A DNA stretch of 64,000 bases from Symsagittifera roscoffensis (taxonomy: Eukaryota > Xenacoelomorpha > Acoela > Convolutidae): contig NC_087065.1 of the NCBI RefSeq assembly GCF_963678635.1, positions 34,899,807 through 34,963,806 of the forward strand, given 5' to 3'. Below, in pieces: positions 1-12,000 of this stretch. Both the position numbers and the translations under genes were made by a program. Every line of letters starts with the position of its first letter. The first letter of the stretch is position 1. The notes below the pieces were generated by a model. It did no database searches. It had not been told where the DNA came from and was given only the letters and a program-made list of their open reading frames with translations.

Positions 1-626
1 AAAAACGAATAAAGTGACAGCTGGTAAATTTGTAATTTAATGAATAAATCAAAACGACTTTCAATTATTATAATAATTATGAAAACTCAATTATTCATGC
101 AGCGAAAAAATCAACAAAATTAGACAGATCAACAACTAAGTTTTTCTAAAATTTCGGAAGAGCACTGCATGATTAATACTACGTTACTTCACATCTTTTA
201 TAAGAATTTCAAAATTACAGATCTGTAATTTGGATCTCAAATAGAAATTTTCAGATTCAAAATAAATATAGATAACAAAAATTTAGATCTTAAATTAGAT
301 CTAAGAAACCCTTTCTTAGATTGTATTATATGCATTTCGAGCAAAAAACTGAATTTGCATTTTTTTTCATTGTTTTTGATATATTTAGTTATATTTAGAC
401 TAATTACCGGTAAAAAAAACTTCTGAATAGTTACACAAACATTTTTTCAAACTTAATCACTGTTACAACTGTTTTAAAAAGTTTTCAAAAAATGTTAGAT
501 CACCTATCAAATTTTTCTTCCGATGCGCTACTTATGCATTTTCAGATGTTTATTCCATGTAAGATAAACATATTTCAGCAGTGTCCGATGAGAGATTTTG
601 CTAAGTACCTGCCAGCAGCTAGCAGA
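1..626. other. AT-rich non-coding stretch
   Basis: No convincing coding region is visible. The stretch is very AT-rich and carries several AGATCT-centred short palindromes (for example around 212-231). The same motif is abundant in the adjoining fold-back element, so part of this may be older decayed copies of that repeat. I see no promoter or RNA gene. Confidence 0.5.
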
Positions 627-1886
627 AGCTATAAAAACAGAACTACCTAAAATAGAAAAAAAATGTTTCAGAATCACTGATGTTTTCAGATCATGGATGA
701 CCATTAAAAAACCAAAATTTCAGATCGGAAATGAAGATCAGAAATCAATTTTTCAGATCTGAAACAACCAAAAAAAACAAGATTTTAGATCTTTTACAAA
801 GTCCAAGCGTTGTTTTAACGTTTCGCAGCCTTTTTCAGAACTGAAAACGGTTATTTCAGATCTAAATTAGAGCATTTACTAGGTACGGGATTAGTTTATT
901 TGAAATTTTCATAAAATCGAATGTCAGCACTTGATATGTACAGTGCGCGTCATTGAAAATCCACTGATTCAAATTAACTAAAAAAAATTGCGACAATGTT
1001 AACATTGTCGCAATTTTTTTTAGTTATTTTGAATCAGTGGATTTTGAATGACGCGCACTGTACATATCAAGTGCTGACATGCGATTTTCTAAAAATTTCA
1101 AATAAACTAATCCCGTACCTAGTAAATCTTCTAATTTAGATCTGAAATAATCGTTTTCAGATCTGAAAAGGGCTGCGAAACGTTAAAACAACGCTTGGAC
1201 TTTGTAAAAGATCTAAAATTTAGTTTTTTTTGGTTGTTTCAGATCTGAAAATCAATTTCCGATCTTCATTTCCGATCTGAAATTTTGGTTTTCATGGTCA
1301 TCCATGATCTGAAAACATCAGTGATTCTGAACATTTTTTTTTCTATTTTAGGTAGTCCTGTTTTAGTTACGGGATTAGTTTATTTGAAATTTTCATAAAA
1401 TCGCATGTCAGCACTTGATATGTACAGTGCGCGTCATTGAAAATCCACTGATTCAAATTAATTTAAAAAAATTGCGACAATGTTAACATTGTCGCAATTT
1501 TTTTTTAGTTATTTTGAATCAGTGGATTTTGAATGACGCGCACTGTACATATCAAGTGCTGACATGCGATTTTCTAAAAATTTCAAATAAACTAATCCCG
1601 TACCTAGTAAATCTTCTAATTTAGATCTGAAATAATCGTTTTCAGATCTGAAAAGGGCTGCGAAACATTAAAACAACGCTTGGACTTTGTAAAAGATCTA
1701 AAATTTAGTTTTTTTTGGTTGTTTCAGATCTGAAAAATCGATTTCTGATCTTCATTTCCGATCTGAAATTTTGGTTTTCATGGTCATCCATGATCTGAAA
1801 ACATCAGTGATTCTGAAACATTTTTTTTTCTATTTTAGGTAGTCCTGTTTTTATAGCTCTAGATAGGTAGTTCTGATTTTATAGCC
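627..1886. repeat. Fold-back (long inverted repeat) element with internal 484-bp tandem duplication
   Basis: The sequence left of 1000/1001 reads as the reverse complement of the sequence to the right for about 355 bp per arm, with few mismatches. The centre is a perfect palindrome around GTTAAC (984-1017). The outer ends are terminal inverted repeats reading as GCTATAAAA(A/T)CAGAACTACCT and its complement. A 484-bp block (884-1367) is repeated directly at 1368-1851, creating a second palindrome axis at 1484/1485. There is no ORF. This fits a MITE or fold-back DNA element, and a transcript would form a very long hairpin. The family was not recognised. Confidence 0.85.
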
Positions 1887-2394
1887 AAACCAGTAATATC
1901 ATGAGCGTTTCTCCACCTCAGTAATTCACAGCATTTGCATCCTCGGAGTTTTATCCAAAAACAGCGTGGTCGTAAGAAGGTTTTCAAATCTCCCTTTAAG
2001 AGCGAAAAAAAAAACGATTCGCAAATTGAGTTCACAAATAACTAAAGCTGCAACTTATTCGAGGTCTTATTCACAAAACGGCCCAAAATTGAAATATTTA
2101 TATCATTTAGCTAAAACTAATGCGGCAGAATTTGATTGGCTAATATTAGCCAAACCAGTTCAAGCAACATGGTCAGGCATTTCAATCAACCGTTCTAGCA
2201 GAAAAAGAATTAGCCGAACTTAATGAGAATCTGAATCTAAATCAAATAATAAAAAAATTTTCATGGTTTTTGTGAAATTATACCCAAACGAAAAAAATTC
2301 AGTAAAATGGTTTGAACGCGAAAAATTGTTGATCCTTTTGGCCATTTTGGCCATGTTTGCATGTGATTGGCTAATGAACCAAACAGAACCGTTG
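1887..2394. other. Non-coding interval
   Basis: Only short open frames without recognisable domains are present, and the longest begin with non-ATG codons. I see no RNA gene and no clear repeat here. Confidence 0.4.
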
Positions 2395-2725
2395 CATATA
2401 CAAAACAGTCCCATACAAAATAGTCCAAAACAAAATAGTCCGGTTTAAGGTCGCCTGTGGCTCTAAATTTCGTATTAAGTCCTACCCTCTGTTGGCAAGC
2501 TCACAACACGTTGGCGCGACTGCGGCGGTCACTATTTTGTTCTTTATGTTTGTTGAACAAAGGACAATTCTCGGCCTGCCGGCTTGTTAAAACAATTATT
2601 ATTTGGGACTGTTTTTTGGACTGTTTTGTATCGGACTGTTTTTTCGTTCATTTTCATACTATTCGGACTGTTTTGTATTGGACTGTTTTGTATTGGACTG
2701 TTTTGTATGGGACTGTGTTGTACAG
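2395..2725. repeat. Clustered GGACTGTTTTGTATT repeats in inverted arrangement
   Basis: At 2605-2723 the unit GGACTGTTTTGTATT (with small variants) is repeated about seven times on the plus strand. At 2400-2443 three units occur in the opposite orientation. The two clusters are about 160 bp apart and could pair into a branched hairpin. Open frames across them are by-products of the repeat and do not look like genes. Confidence 0.7.
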
Positions 2726-3011
2726 ACACGGACAGAACCACATATTGACCAAAGATCAAGATGCAGAAATACGCATTTTGGGCCGTTAAGTGCATAAGAC
2801 CCCTTATTCGAGTTAATGGAGTAATTAACAATTTTGTCAATGTTGTTTTTGTAGATGATTACTATCTAACACGCTAAACAAATTTACAAGAGGACTGACC
2901 TGATAACTTAATGTAATATCAATTGATTTGACTTAAATCTAGATTTGTTTTAACGGAATATTGTGATTGAAGTTCACCAGATTATAACTTCTATTGGAAG
3001 TACAGACCAAA

Positions 3012-6000
3012 ATGAGAGTCTTCTTTGCTGTTTTTGGAACTTTGTCTATCATACCAGGTAAATGTTAATTTTTCAACGTATTGATAATTTAATTAGCATC
3101 AAATATTTTATGCGTGTTTCTTAATTAAAAAAGTCGGAGTATTTTATATTTACATTTTTTCAAAAAAAAAACAGCTTTCATATGCCAGAAATTTTGTGAT
3201 TGATTAAAAATAATCGAATTAATTTTTTTCTGAGGTAGTCGATTTTCAATAGAAACAAAACCACTAAAAATGATCGTTCAAAAATTGTTAAATTAAAAAC
3301 AGGGGCTGATTTAGAGGATTAGCGAAGGGTTGACGCCTCCTCTACAAGAATTCGACCTCTAACTACCCAAACCAACCCACCCTTAGTACTATCTTCCGAC
3401 ATTCAATTTTGGTCAAAATATTAAAAACAATGATAAATTGTTTTAAGGCAGAAAAAAATACAAATTTTCATAAAACGACATTTAAGTAAATTAACTGCCT
3501 GGGAGATCACCAGTGGATCTACAAATCCATATTCAGGTCTCTAAAAGTTTTCTAAATTTTTTCAAGAAACAATTTTGAAATTTTTCAAAAGACCACATCT
3601 TCCAATATATACTTTTCTTCAAAATGTTGCCGGCCGCGTTGAAAAAGTTGTTTAATTGTTTTTTAGTTATGATCTTTGTATTAGTTTTTATCGCAAAAGC
3701 GTTATTATTTAGTTCGGTTATTTTTAAGATCTACTCACACTTGAGTAACTCTCGTCAAAAACAGTGTCGTGGTTGTCACAAAGCGTGGATGTAGCATGAT
3801 GGGTGAGGCCGGCTATAGAGCATGCTCAGGACGTCCTCTTCTGGTGGGTTAGGCCAGAAGTGAGGGTAAAACTGCGTGCTCTCTTCTTGGAGGGTCCTGT
3901 GTTAGTTTAACCTTTCATGCCATTTTTATTACTATTGTTTTCTTTTGTTGCCTTAGTTTGTCTTTTCTTCAAAAATCAAAATGTTTATTTTGGGTTTGTC
4001 TTTCGACTTTTTGGTGTTTTGTTCTTTTGTGTTCAGACTTAAAAGTAGTGTTTAAAAGAATAATTTATCCAGTTCTAAGCTGCTGTTATTCCAGTTTGGG
4101 TACCGTTGGTTTTCTTTTCTTAGTCATGATGTTAGATTGTGGTTTATGGTTTTTAGTAAGCTTGCGTTGGTTAGTTTGGATTTTTATATAATTCCTTTCC
4201 AACCGGGTTAAAAGAAAATTTGAAACGTGTTAAATTTGTTAAAGTTGGTATCAGTGAAAGTTGAAACTTAAATTCATTATTTCAAACAATTCTTTGTGGG
4301 CAAGCAATGCGAATTTGGATAAAATATTTGGACGAGAGAAAATAAAGTAGCGTCTTTGAAAATGTTAGTACTGCTTTTGCAATTTAAAAACAATTTTTAT
4401 TAATTTACTACTTTTAAAATTATAAATTTAACTGCTTGATTTGGGGGTTGAAATTATCAGCTAATTTTCAATTTATGAATTCTTATTGCTTTGGGGAAAA
4501 GAATTTATATATTATTTTACTGCTTTGTACGGGATAATTTTATTGCTTCAATTATTGGATAGGTTAATAAAAACTAATGATTTGAAAAAGGGTTTCTGTT
4601 TTTTATTTTGCTTTTTGTTTTGTAGATGACTGATGATTGTGCCTATAAAAAAAAGAGAAAACATCGAATATAAATGGTTAGTGTTTTTTGAATTTATTAG
4701 TGAAATATTGAATTCATATTAGCTAATCGTCGGTGAAGAAGCCATGGGGAAAACATCGTGGATGATATCAGATGAGGTTAGTAGTTTAGCTAACAAACGA
4801 ATGATGTGTTTAGTTTGCAAAAGTGGCCGAAGCAATTCAAGTGCTTTAAGGATATTACGTTCTTCAGTGTGAGGTGATTGTTCATGCGGTGTGTTTTGTA
4901 TTAGGTTATATAATTTGTGATTGTAGCGAGTGTTATATATGTAATCTAGGATGGGGACTTCGACGGAATGAAGGAATTCATGAGGGACAATTAGTGGGCG
5001 GGATTCGTCTACGTTTAGGAGTTTGATTAGTGGGCAGAAGATATACATCTGGGTGATTGGATTATAATTTCAGAGCGTGCCTTGTAAGTTAGTGTCTTTA
5101 ATACAATAGGTGAAGTTAAGAAAAAACGGTGATGTGTATTTTGAGTTAATGTATTGAAATCTATGGTGAAGTTGTCGTGCTGGTGTATTGAAAATGTAAT
5201 GATGTTGAATAAATTGCTAATAAGTGTACGTATGTGTTTGTTTAGTTCGTAACATGACTTCGTGTGATCAGTGCAAATCACGTTCTTTGGGTGTGAGGAA
5301 ATAAAAGGGATGTGAAAAAGGTTCGTATTTTTTATTTAAGATGTTGAGGGTGAAGGTGTATGAGGTTTTAATGAAAAAATTTTCGGTTAATTGAGGATTA
5401 GTATATGGGTCGTTACTTAAACAAATGTCTTCATTTGATCGGATGATATTATGATCGTAATAATCATGGAGTAATTATTATCTTTAGGTGCAGTGAATTT
5501 GGTTAGTGATTCTCTGTATCCTACTTGCGTGAACTGGTTTGGGGTTAGTGCTGTTGTTAGAAGGTTGAGTAGGGTGCTGCTTACTTCATTATTATGAGGG
5601 GTGTTATATAGTGGTAATGTTAATATATTAGTAAAGTGGTAATGAGATGTTCATGAGAGTGTGGGATATAAGACATGCTCGTTTCCATAATTGGGCTTTT
5701 CATCATTGGGGTCGGAATGCAAGTATGGATATTGTGGGAAAAAGGGTAGGCATATTTGTAGGAATTCTTTGGAATTAGTGTGAAGTGGATGATTTATAAA
5801 TGTGGTGGATGTTCCTGGGTTAGGTGGAAATGGGGTATTTGGGAATTTTCTTTTAAAGGTTCGGTAAGCGCGGTTGGTACTAGAGGATGGGGTTGATGGG
5901 GAAGTGGGGTTTTGGGAGGGTGTATAAGTTGAAGAGGGGGTTGGGGTTGATGGGTTGGATGCTGTTAAAGATCGTGAAAATTGGTGAATAGTTAGTGTCT

Positions 6001-9000
6001 GAGAGTGTTGCAATTGTCGTTGTAGTGTTATGAAGTTATCAAGTTCATGTGATATTTGTGTGTGATCTTGGTCGTTGTTATCTGATGATTCGCTGGTTAG
6101 AGGGGAAAATGTGGGTGTGCCATGTGAAATGGGAGAGGGAGGGGAAAGAGGTTCAATTTTGACTTGGGAATGGAGAGGTTGAAAGGGAGGTTGGGAAAAT
6201 GTAGATGGACTGGTTTCAAAGTTTGCAAATTTGTCGGGTGTTTCGATATCGGAGTTGCTGAATTGGGAGATGGTGTTATATACTGTTGTGTTGGAATTAG
6301 TATCTGATTCCATGCTGGGTGAAATGTTAGGATGAAGTGATTGAGGTGGGGGGAAAGCAAAAAGTGGGATGATGGGGAAGTTATTCTGAAGATTGGCTGT
6401 GTGGGAAATTGATCGATGGAGGGATCCAATTTGGCGGCTCATCGTGGGCTAAAAAGATGGTTATTCTGATAACGAAATTTGGTGGTATGTGGTTGTTCTA
6501 TAAATTGTTCGTATGTGTCGTCTATATTGGGTTGTTTGGTTATTATTTGTTGGATTTGGCTTAGTGGATAATTAGATCTTGAAGTTATGAGGTCTGATAG
6601 GGCAATTTTTCTAAAGTTTCGTGGTACCAATGATAAGGGGTGGTTATGGTTGAGGTTTTGTAAATGAGCTGCTGTGGGCGTTGTGTTTGTATCGTTTCGT
6701 GATTCGTCATATGTGTTTGGTGTTGTTGATAACTTGGTATTGTTTTCTTTCTTTTGAGCTTCTAAAAGAATTTTATTGATTGATGTTGAGAATATTCCAA
6801 AAAATCCTGCGAAAAGTATGCGTGCTACAATGGCTTGTTTATTTACTTGTGTGTGAATTGCGCATGTATTGTATATTCTTTTTATGAGAGTGAAAAGAAA
6901 TCCAAGAAAATTAGACATTGCGTATATTATAGTAAATCTTTCTAAGATGTAGTAGGGCCATCCTAAAAAGGCAAGAAGTTCGTTTTCAAATTTACAAAAC
7001 TAAAAATATTTATTGGTGATATATCTTGTGGTCTGTATTTTTCGCCATTTAAATAAATATAACTTTTTATATCTTTAAAATATGCGCTATAGTCTTGTGC
7101 GTATGTGTCTGAAAAACCTGCTGTTTCTGCAAGTTTGCGTAGGTTTTGATCTATGGATTGTCGTTGGATTGTGTCCATTTTTGTGAGTAATTCTTGAAAT
7201 TGTTGTGTTCGAATGTGATGTTGAATGTCTGATTTAGTGTTAATGCCGATTGATTGTAAATCAATATTGGAATTGCGAGCAAAAGCTCTTATGCTTTCTG
7301 GTGAAAATTTTTTGAGAGGTTGCATGAGTGTAGGGTTTGGTGTGAGAAGATAGTATTTATCTTCGTCGGGGTTTAATTGTACTACATTGTGGCTGTTTTC
7401 TGACCCACATGGGACTGCTGCACCCCAAAAATAAGTTCTGCAGGAGAGTGTATCAACAAAATGAACTTTATTTTTGTAGAACAGTGGGATTCTCTTATAG
7501 CATCTTTTGTCTTCGAAAACATGTAAAGGTGATACTTTCTTGGTACAGGTGTAATATTATAATATATTTCCTTCGTAGTCAATAAAATTTGATCTGTTTC
7601 CTGACAAAAAATATCCTGCATAAGGGATTTTTAGTACTGCTAGTGCAAGTGATTGTAAAATTTGTGTGCGTTCAAGTTCGCATAATTGATGGAGTGTTTC
7701 AAGTTCTGTCGAAGACATTTCTTGAAAGATTCTACTTATTGTGTAATCTAATTTCATGTCTAAGTGTATGTCATATTGGATTGCGCCAAAATGAGTGTTG
7801 TTCATAGGTGATAGTTCTTGTAAGCGTGTACTGTCTGTGTCTTGTGGTTTTAAATTTCCCCCGGTTCTTCCTGTATTCATTTGAAATTTTACTGGGACAT
7901 ATGAGTTTTCGTCAGTGGTTGAGTGAGATGTAGCCATGGAATGTATTATTAATTTTCCTGTATTCATGTCGAAACCATCTTTGTATTTGACAAGAGTTTC
8001 TGTTATATTTTGTTTTGTAAACTGGTTTGGTGTATTTACATGCTAGTTCCGTTTCTGGGTATTTTTCGAAACGTGTCAATTTATTTTGTTTATTATGGAT
8101 GTTTCTAAATTTATAATTACTTTGTCTAATTTGTTCAGGGTTTACATCTTCAAACGGGATTGATTCAATAAAATGTTTTAGATGAAATTTTGTCATTCTA
8201 GCGTGTATCTTTGCTACTTGAAATGATGTACAAGTGTCTTCAGGGGTCGGAATGGAAGTATGTATATTGTGGGAAAAAGGGTAGGCATATTTGTAGGAAC
8301 TCTTTCGTATTAGTGTGAAGTGAATGATTTATAAATGTAGTGGATGTTCCTGGGTTAGATGGGAATGGGGTATTTGGGAATTTTCTTTTAAAGGTTCGGT
8401 AAGCGCGGTTGGTACTAGAGGATGGGGTTGATGGGGAAGTGGGGTTTTGGTAGGGTGTATAAGTTGAAGACGGGGTTGGGGTTGATGGGTTGGATGATGT
8501 TAAAGATCGTGAAAATTGGTGAATAGTTAGTGTCTGAGAGTGTTGCAATTGTCGTTGTAGTGTTATGAAGTTATCAAGTTCATGTGATATTTGTGTGTGA
8601 TCTTGGTCGTTGTTATCTGATGATTCGCTGGTTAGAGGGGAATATGTGGGTGTGCCATGTGAAATGGGAGAGGGAGGGGAAAGAGGTTCAATTTTGACTT
8701 GGGAATGGAGAGGTTGAAAGGGAGGTTGGGAAAATGTAGATGGACTGGTTTCAAAGTTTGCAAATTTGTCGGGTGTTTCGATATCGGAGTTGCTGAATTG
8801 GGAGATGGTGTTATATACTGTTGTGTTGGAATTAGTATCTGATTCCATGCTGGGTGAAATGTTAGGATGAAGTGATTGAGGTGGGGGGAAAGCAAAAAGT
8901 GGGATGATGGGGAAGTTATTCTGAAGATTGGCTGTGTGGGAAATTGATCGATGGAGGGATCCAATTTGGCGGCTCATCGTGGGCTAAAAAGATGGTTATT

Positions 9001-12000
9001 CTGATAACGAAATTTGGTGGTATGTGGTTGTTCTATAAATTGTTCGTTTGTGTCGTCTATATTGGGTTGTTTGGTTATTATTTGTTGGATTTGGCTCAGT
9101 GGATAATTAGATCTTGAAGTTATGAGGTCTGATAGCGCAATATTTCTAAAATTTCGTGGTACCAATGATAAGGGGTGGTTATGGTTGAGGTTTTGTAAAT
9201 GTGGTGTTGTGGGCCTTGTATTTGTATCGTTTCGTGATTCGTCATATGTGTTTGGTGTTGTTGATAACTTGGTATTGTATTCTTTTATTTGAGCGTCTAA
9301 AATAATTTTATTGATTGATGTTGAGGATATTCCAAAAAATCCTGCGAAAAGTATGCGTGCTACGCTTGCTTGATTATTTACTTGTGTGTGTAGTGCGCAC
9401 GTATTGTAGATTCCTTTTAAGAGAGAGAAAAGAAACCCAAGAAAATTAAACATTGCGTATAATATAGTCAATCTTTCTAAGATGTAGTAGGGCCATCCTA
9501 GAAAGGCAAGAAGTTCGTTTTTCAAATTTACAACACTAAAAACATTTATTGGTGATATATCTTATGGTCTGTATTTTTCGCCATTTAACTAAATGTAATC
9601 TTTTATATCTTTAAAATATCCGCTATAGTCTTGTGCGTATATGTCTGAAAAACCTGCTGTTTCTGCAAGTTTGCGGAGGTTTTGATCTATGGATTGTCGT
9701 TGGATTGTGTCCTTTTTTGTGAGTAATTCTTGAAATGGTTGTGTTCGAATGTGATGTTGAGTGTTTGATTTAGAGTATATGCCGATTGATTGTAAATCAA
9801 TATTGGGATTGCGGGCAAAAGCTACTATGCTTTCTGGTGAAAATTTTTTGAGTAGTTGCATGAGTGTAGGGTTTGGTGTGAGAAGATAGTATTTATCTTC
9901 GTCGGGGTTTAATTGTACTACATTGTGGCTGTTTTCTGATCCACATGGGACTGTTGTATCCCACAAATAAGTTCTGCGGGAGAGTGTATCAACAAAATGT
10001 ACTTTATTTTTGTAGAATAATGGGATTCTCTTATAGCATCTTTCGTCTTCGAAAACATATAAAGGTGATAGTTTTTTGGTACAGGTGTAATACCACAAAA
10101 TATTTCCTTCGTAGTCAATAAATTTTGATCTGTTTCCTGACATTAAATATCCTGCATAAGGGATTTTTAGTACTGCTAGTGCAAGTGATTGTAAAATTTG
10201 TGTGCATTCAAGCTCGCATAATTGATGGAGTGTTTCAAGTTCTGTCAAAGACATTTCATGGAAGACTCTCTTTATTGTGTAATCTAATTTCATGTCTAAG
10301 TGTATGTCATAGTGAATTGCGCCAAAATGAGTGTTGTTCATAAGTGGCAGTCCTTGTAAGCGTGTACTGTATGTGTCTATTGGTTTTAATTTTCCACCGG
10401 TTCTTCCTGTATTCATTTGAAATTTTACTGGGACATATGAGTTTCCGTCAGTAGTTGAGTGAGATGTAGCCATGGAATGTATTATTAATTTTCCTGTATT
10501 TATGTCGAAACCATCTTCGTATTCGACAAGAGTTTCTGATATATTGTGTTTTGTAAACTGGTTTGGTGTATTTACATGCTAGTTCCGTTTCTGGGTATAT
10601 TTCGAAACGTGTCAATTTATTTTGTTTATTATGGATGTTTCTAAATTTATAATTACTTTGTCTAATTTGGTCAGGGTTTACATCTTCAAGCGGGATTGAT
10701 TCAATAAAATGTTTTTGATGAAATTTTATCATTCTAGCGTGTATCTTTGCTATTTGAAATGTTGTACAAGTGTCTTCAGGGAACCAAACGATTGTGGCTT
10801 GTGTCCGCGTAGTAGGATCGCAATATCCTTGGTCGCTTTGCAAGGGAGTCTGATTCCTTGATAAATGATAGTGTAATCTTTTAAATCACGTGTTAGTTGT
10901 ACTTTTTCAAGTTGTATTTTCCAATCAGAAAACATTATTTCTTGGTATCCTTTGTTTTTTGTATTTGCTTTAAAATTTGAGGGATTGTTTATTCTAATGT
11001 GTGGTATTCGTTTTTTAAAATGGAGATGATATGTTAATCTTCCATGTGCTCCGTGAAAGGGGAAGTTGTTATCTAGTCTTATATGACCTTGGAGTCTGGA
11101 AAAACATGAAAATTTACTAGTTTTCTGTTTGTGCCTTTATTTGATGTGATCTTTAGTCTTTTAAGTTTGTTTTTACAATCGTCAGGGCTGAGGTGTAATA
11201 GTCTTTCGATGTTACTATGGTAGAAAGATTCATGTACTAATCAGTTTTAATTTGCTGTGAATTTATATCCTATTAGTGTTGTAGCTCTAGCTTTTGAGTA
11301 AAGTGTTGCTATTACATTTGTTGCTTCGATTGACTGTGCTTCGGATTCACATTGAGTAACTTGGTTTATTGCATTTTTGTGTAATATTTTTTGGTTTATT
11401 TTCTTCACAGTCATAGTGTGTGACTAGTAAATCCTGGGATCCGGTTCGGGATGAAGGATTGTTGGGATCAGGTTTTGAAAAATAGAAAAAGAAAAGAGTT
11501 TGAAAAATTATTAACTTTAAAATATACATGTGTATGATAGTCCTGAATATGGATTATAAAAAGTGACATATCCTATTGTCTTTTTTGTGTATCTATCGCA
11601 TTTGTAGATTACTTCTGTGGTTATAAACGGTGGAGGTAAAGATTGAGCTGTTATGTTTGGAGGTGCTAGGGGTAAGGGATGGTGAACTATTTTGTTTAGT
11701 TTTATTGTGATTTCGAATTTTAATGTCAAGTTGTCTTGTCTAAGTGTTTGTATATTGTGGTCTTGAATATCTTTGTGAATATCCTGAGGATATTGTAATC
11801 TATTTAGTGCCCAGTTGAGTAATCTGTGACTTTCGTGATGTTGTCCAAATAATTGAGGGGTGCCACGATTGTATTCCAAAGTAATCGTAGTTAAATGTTA
11901 TTTGTTGAATTTTCTCTATATCTGGCGTCGAGATTTATAGGAAAGTTTGGAGGATTTGGTGTTTGTGCAATTGGAGTTAAAGAAGGTGTTGAGAGAAGTG

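Larger units (their letters stand above)
5708..10779 (-). repeat. Tandem duplication, 2 x ~2,536 bp, of glycoprotein 3' half plus accessory ORF
   Basis: Positions 5708-8243 and 8244-10779 align end to end with an offset of 2535-2536. At the junction the sequence switches from the glycoprotein interior (TGTCTTCAGG) to the Ser/Pro/Thr ORF interior (GGGTCGGAATG), sharing a short GGG. The two units differ by a few percent plus small indels, so this event is older than the 12-kb duplication further right. Confidence 0.85.

Noticed and set aside
1966-2223. Basic 85-residue open frame
   Set aside because: It begins with GTG, has no motif, and lies in repeat-rich non-coding DNA.
2395-2725. CRISPR-like array
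   Set aside because: The units are directly adjacent without unique spacers, and the DNA is from an animal.
3958-4191. Hydrophobic 77-residue plus-strand ORF
   Set aside because: No ATG at its start, Phe/Leu-rich composition expected from T-rich DNA, no conserved feature.
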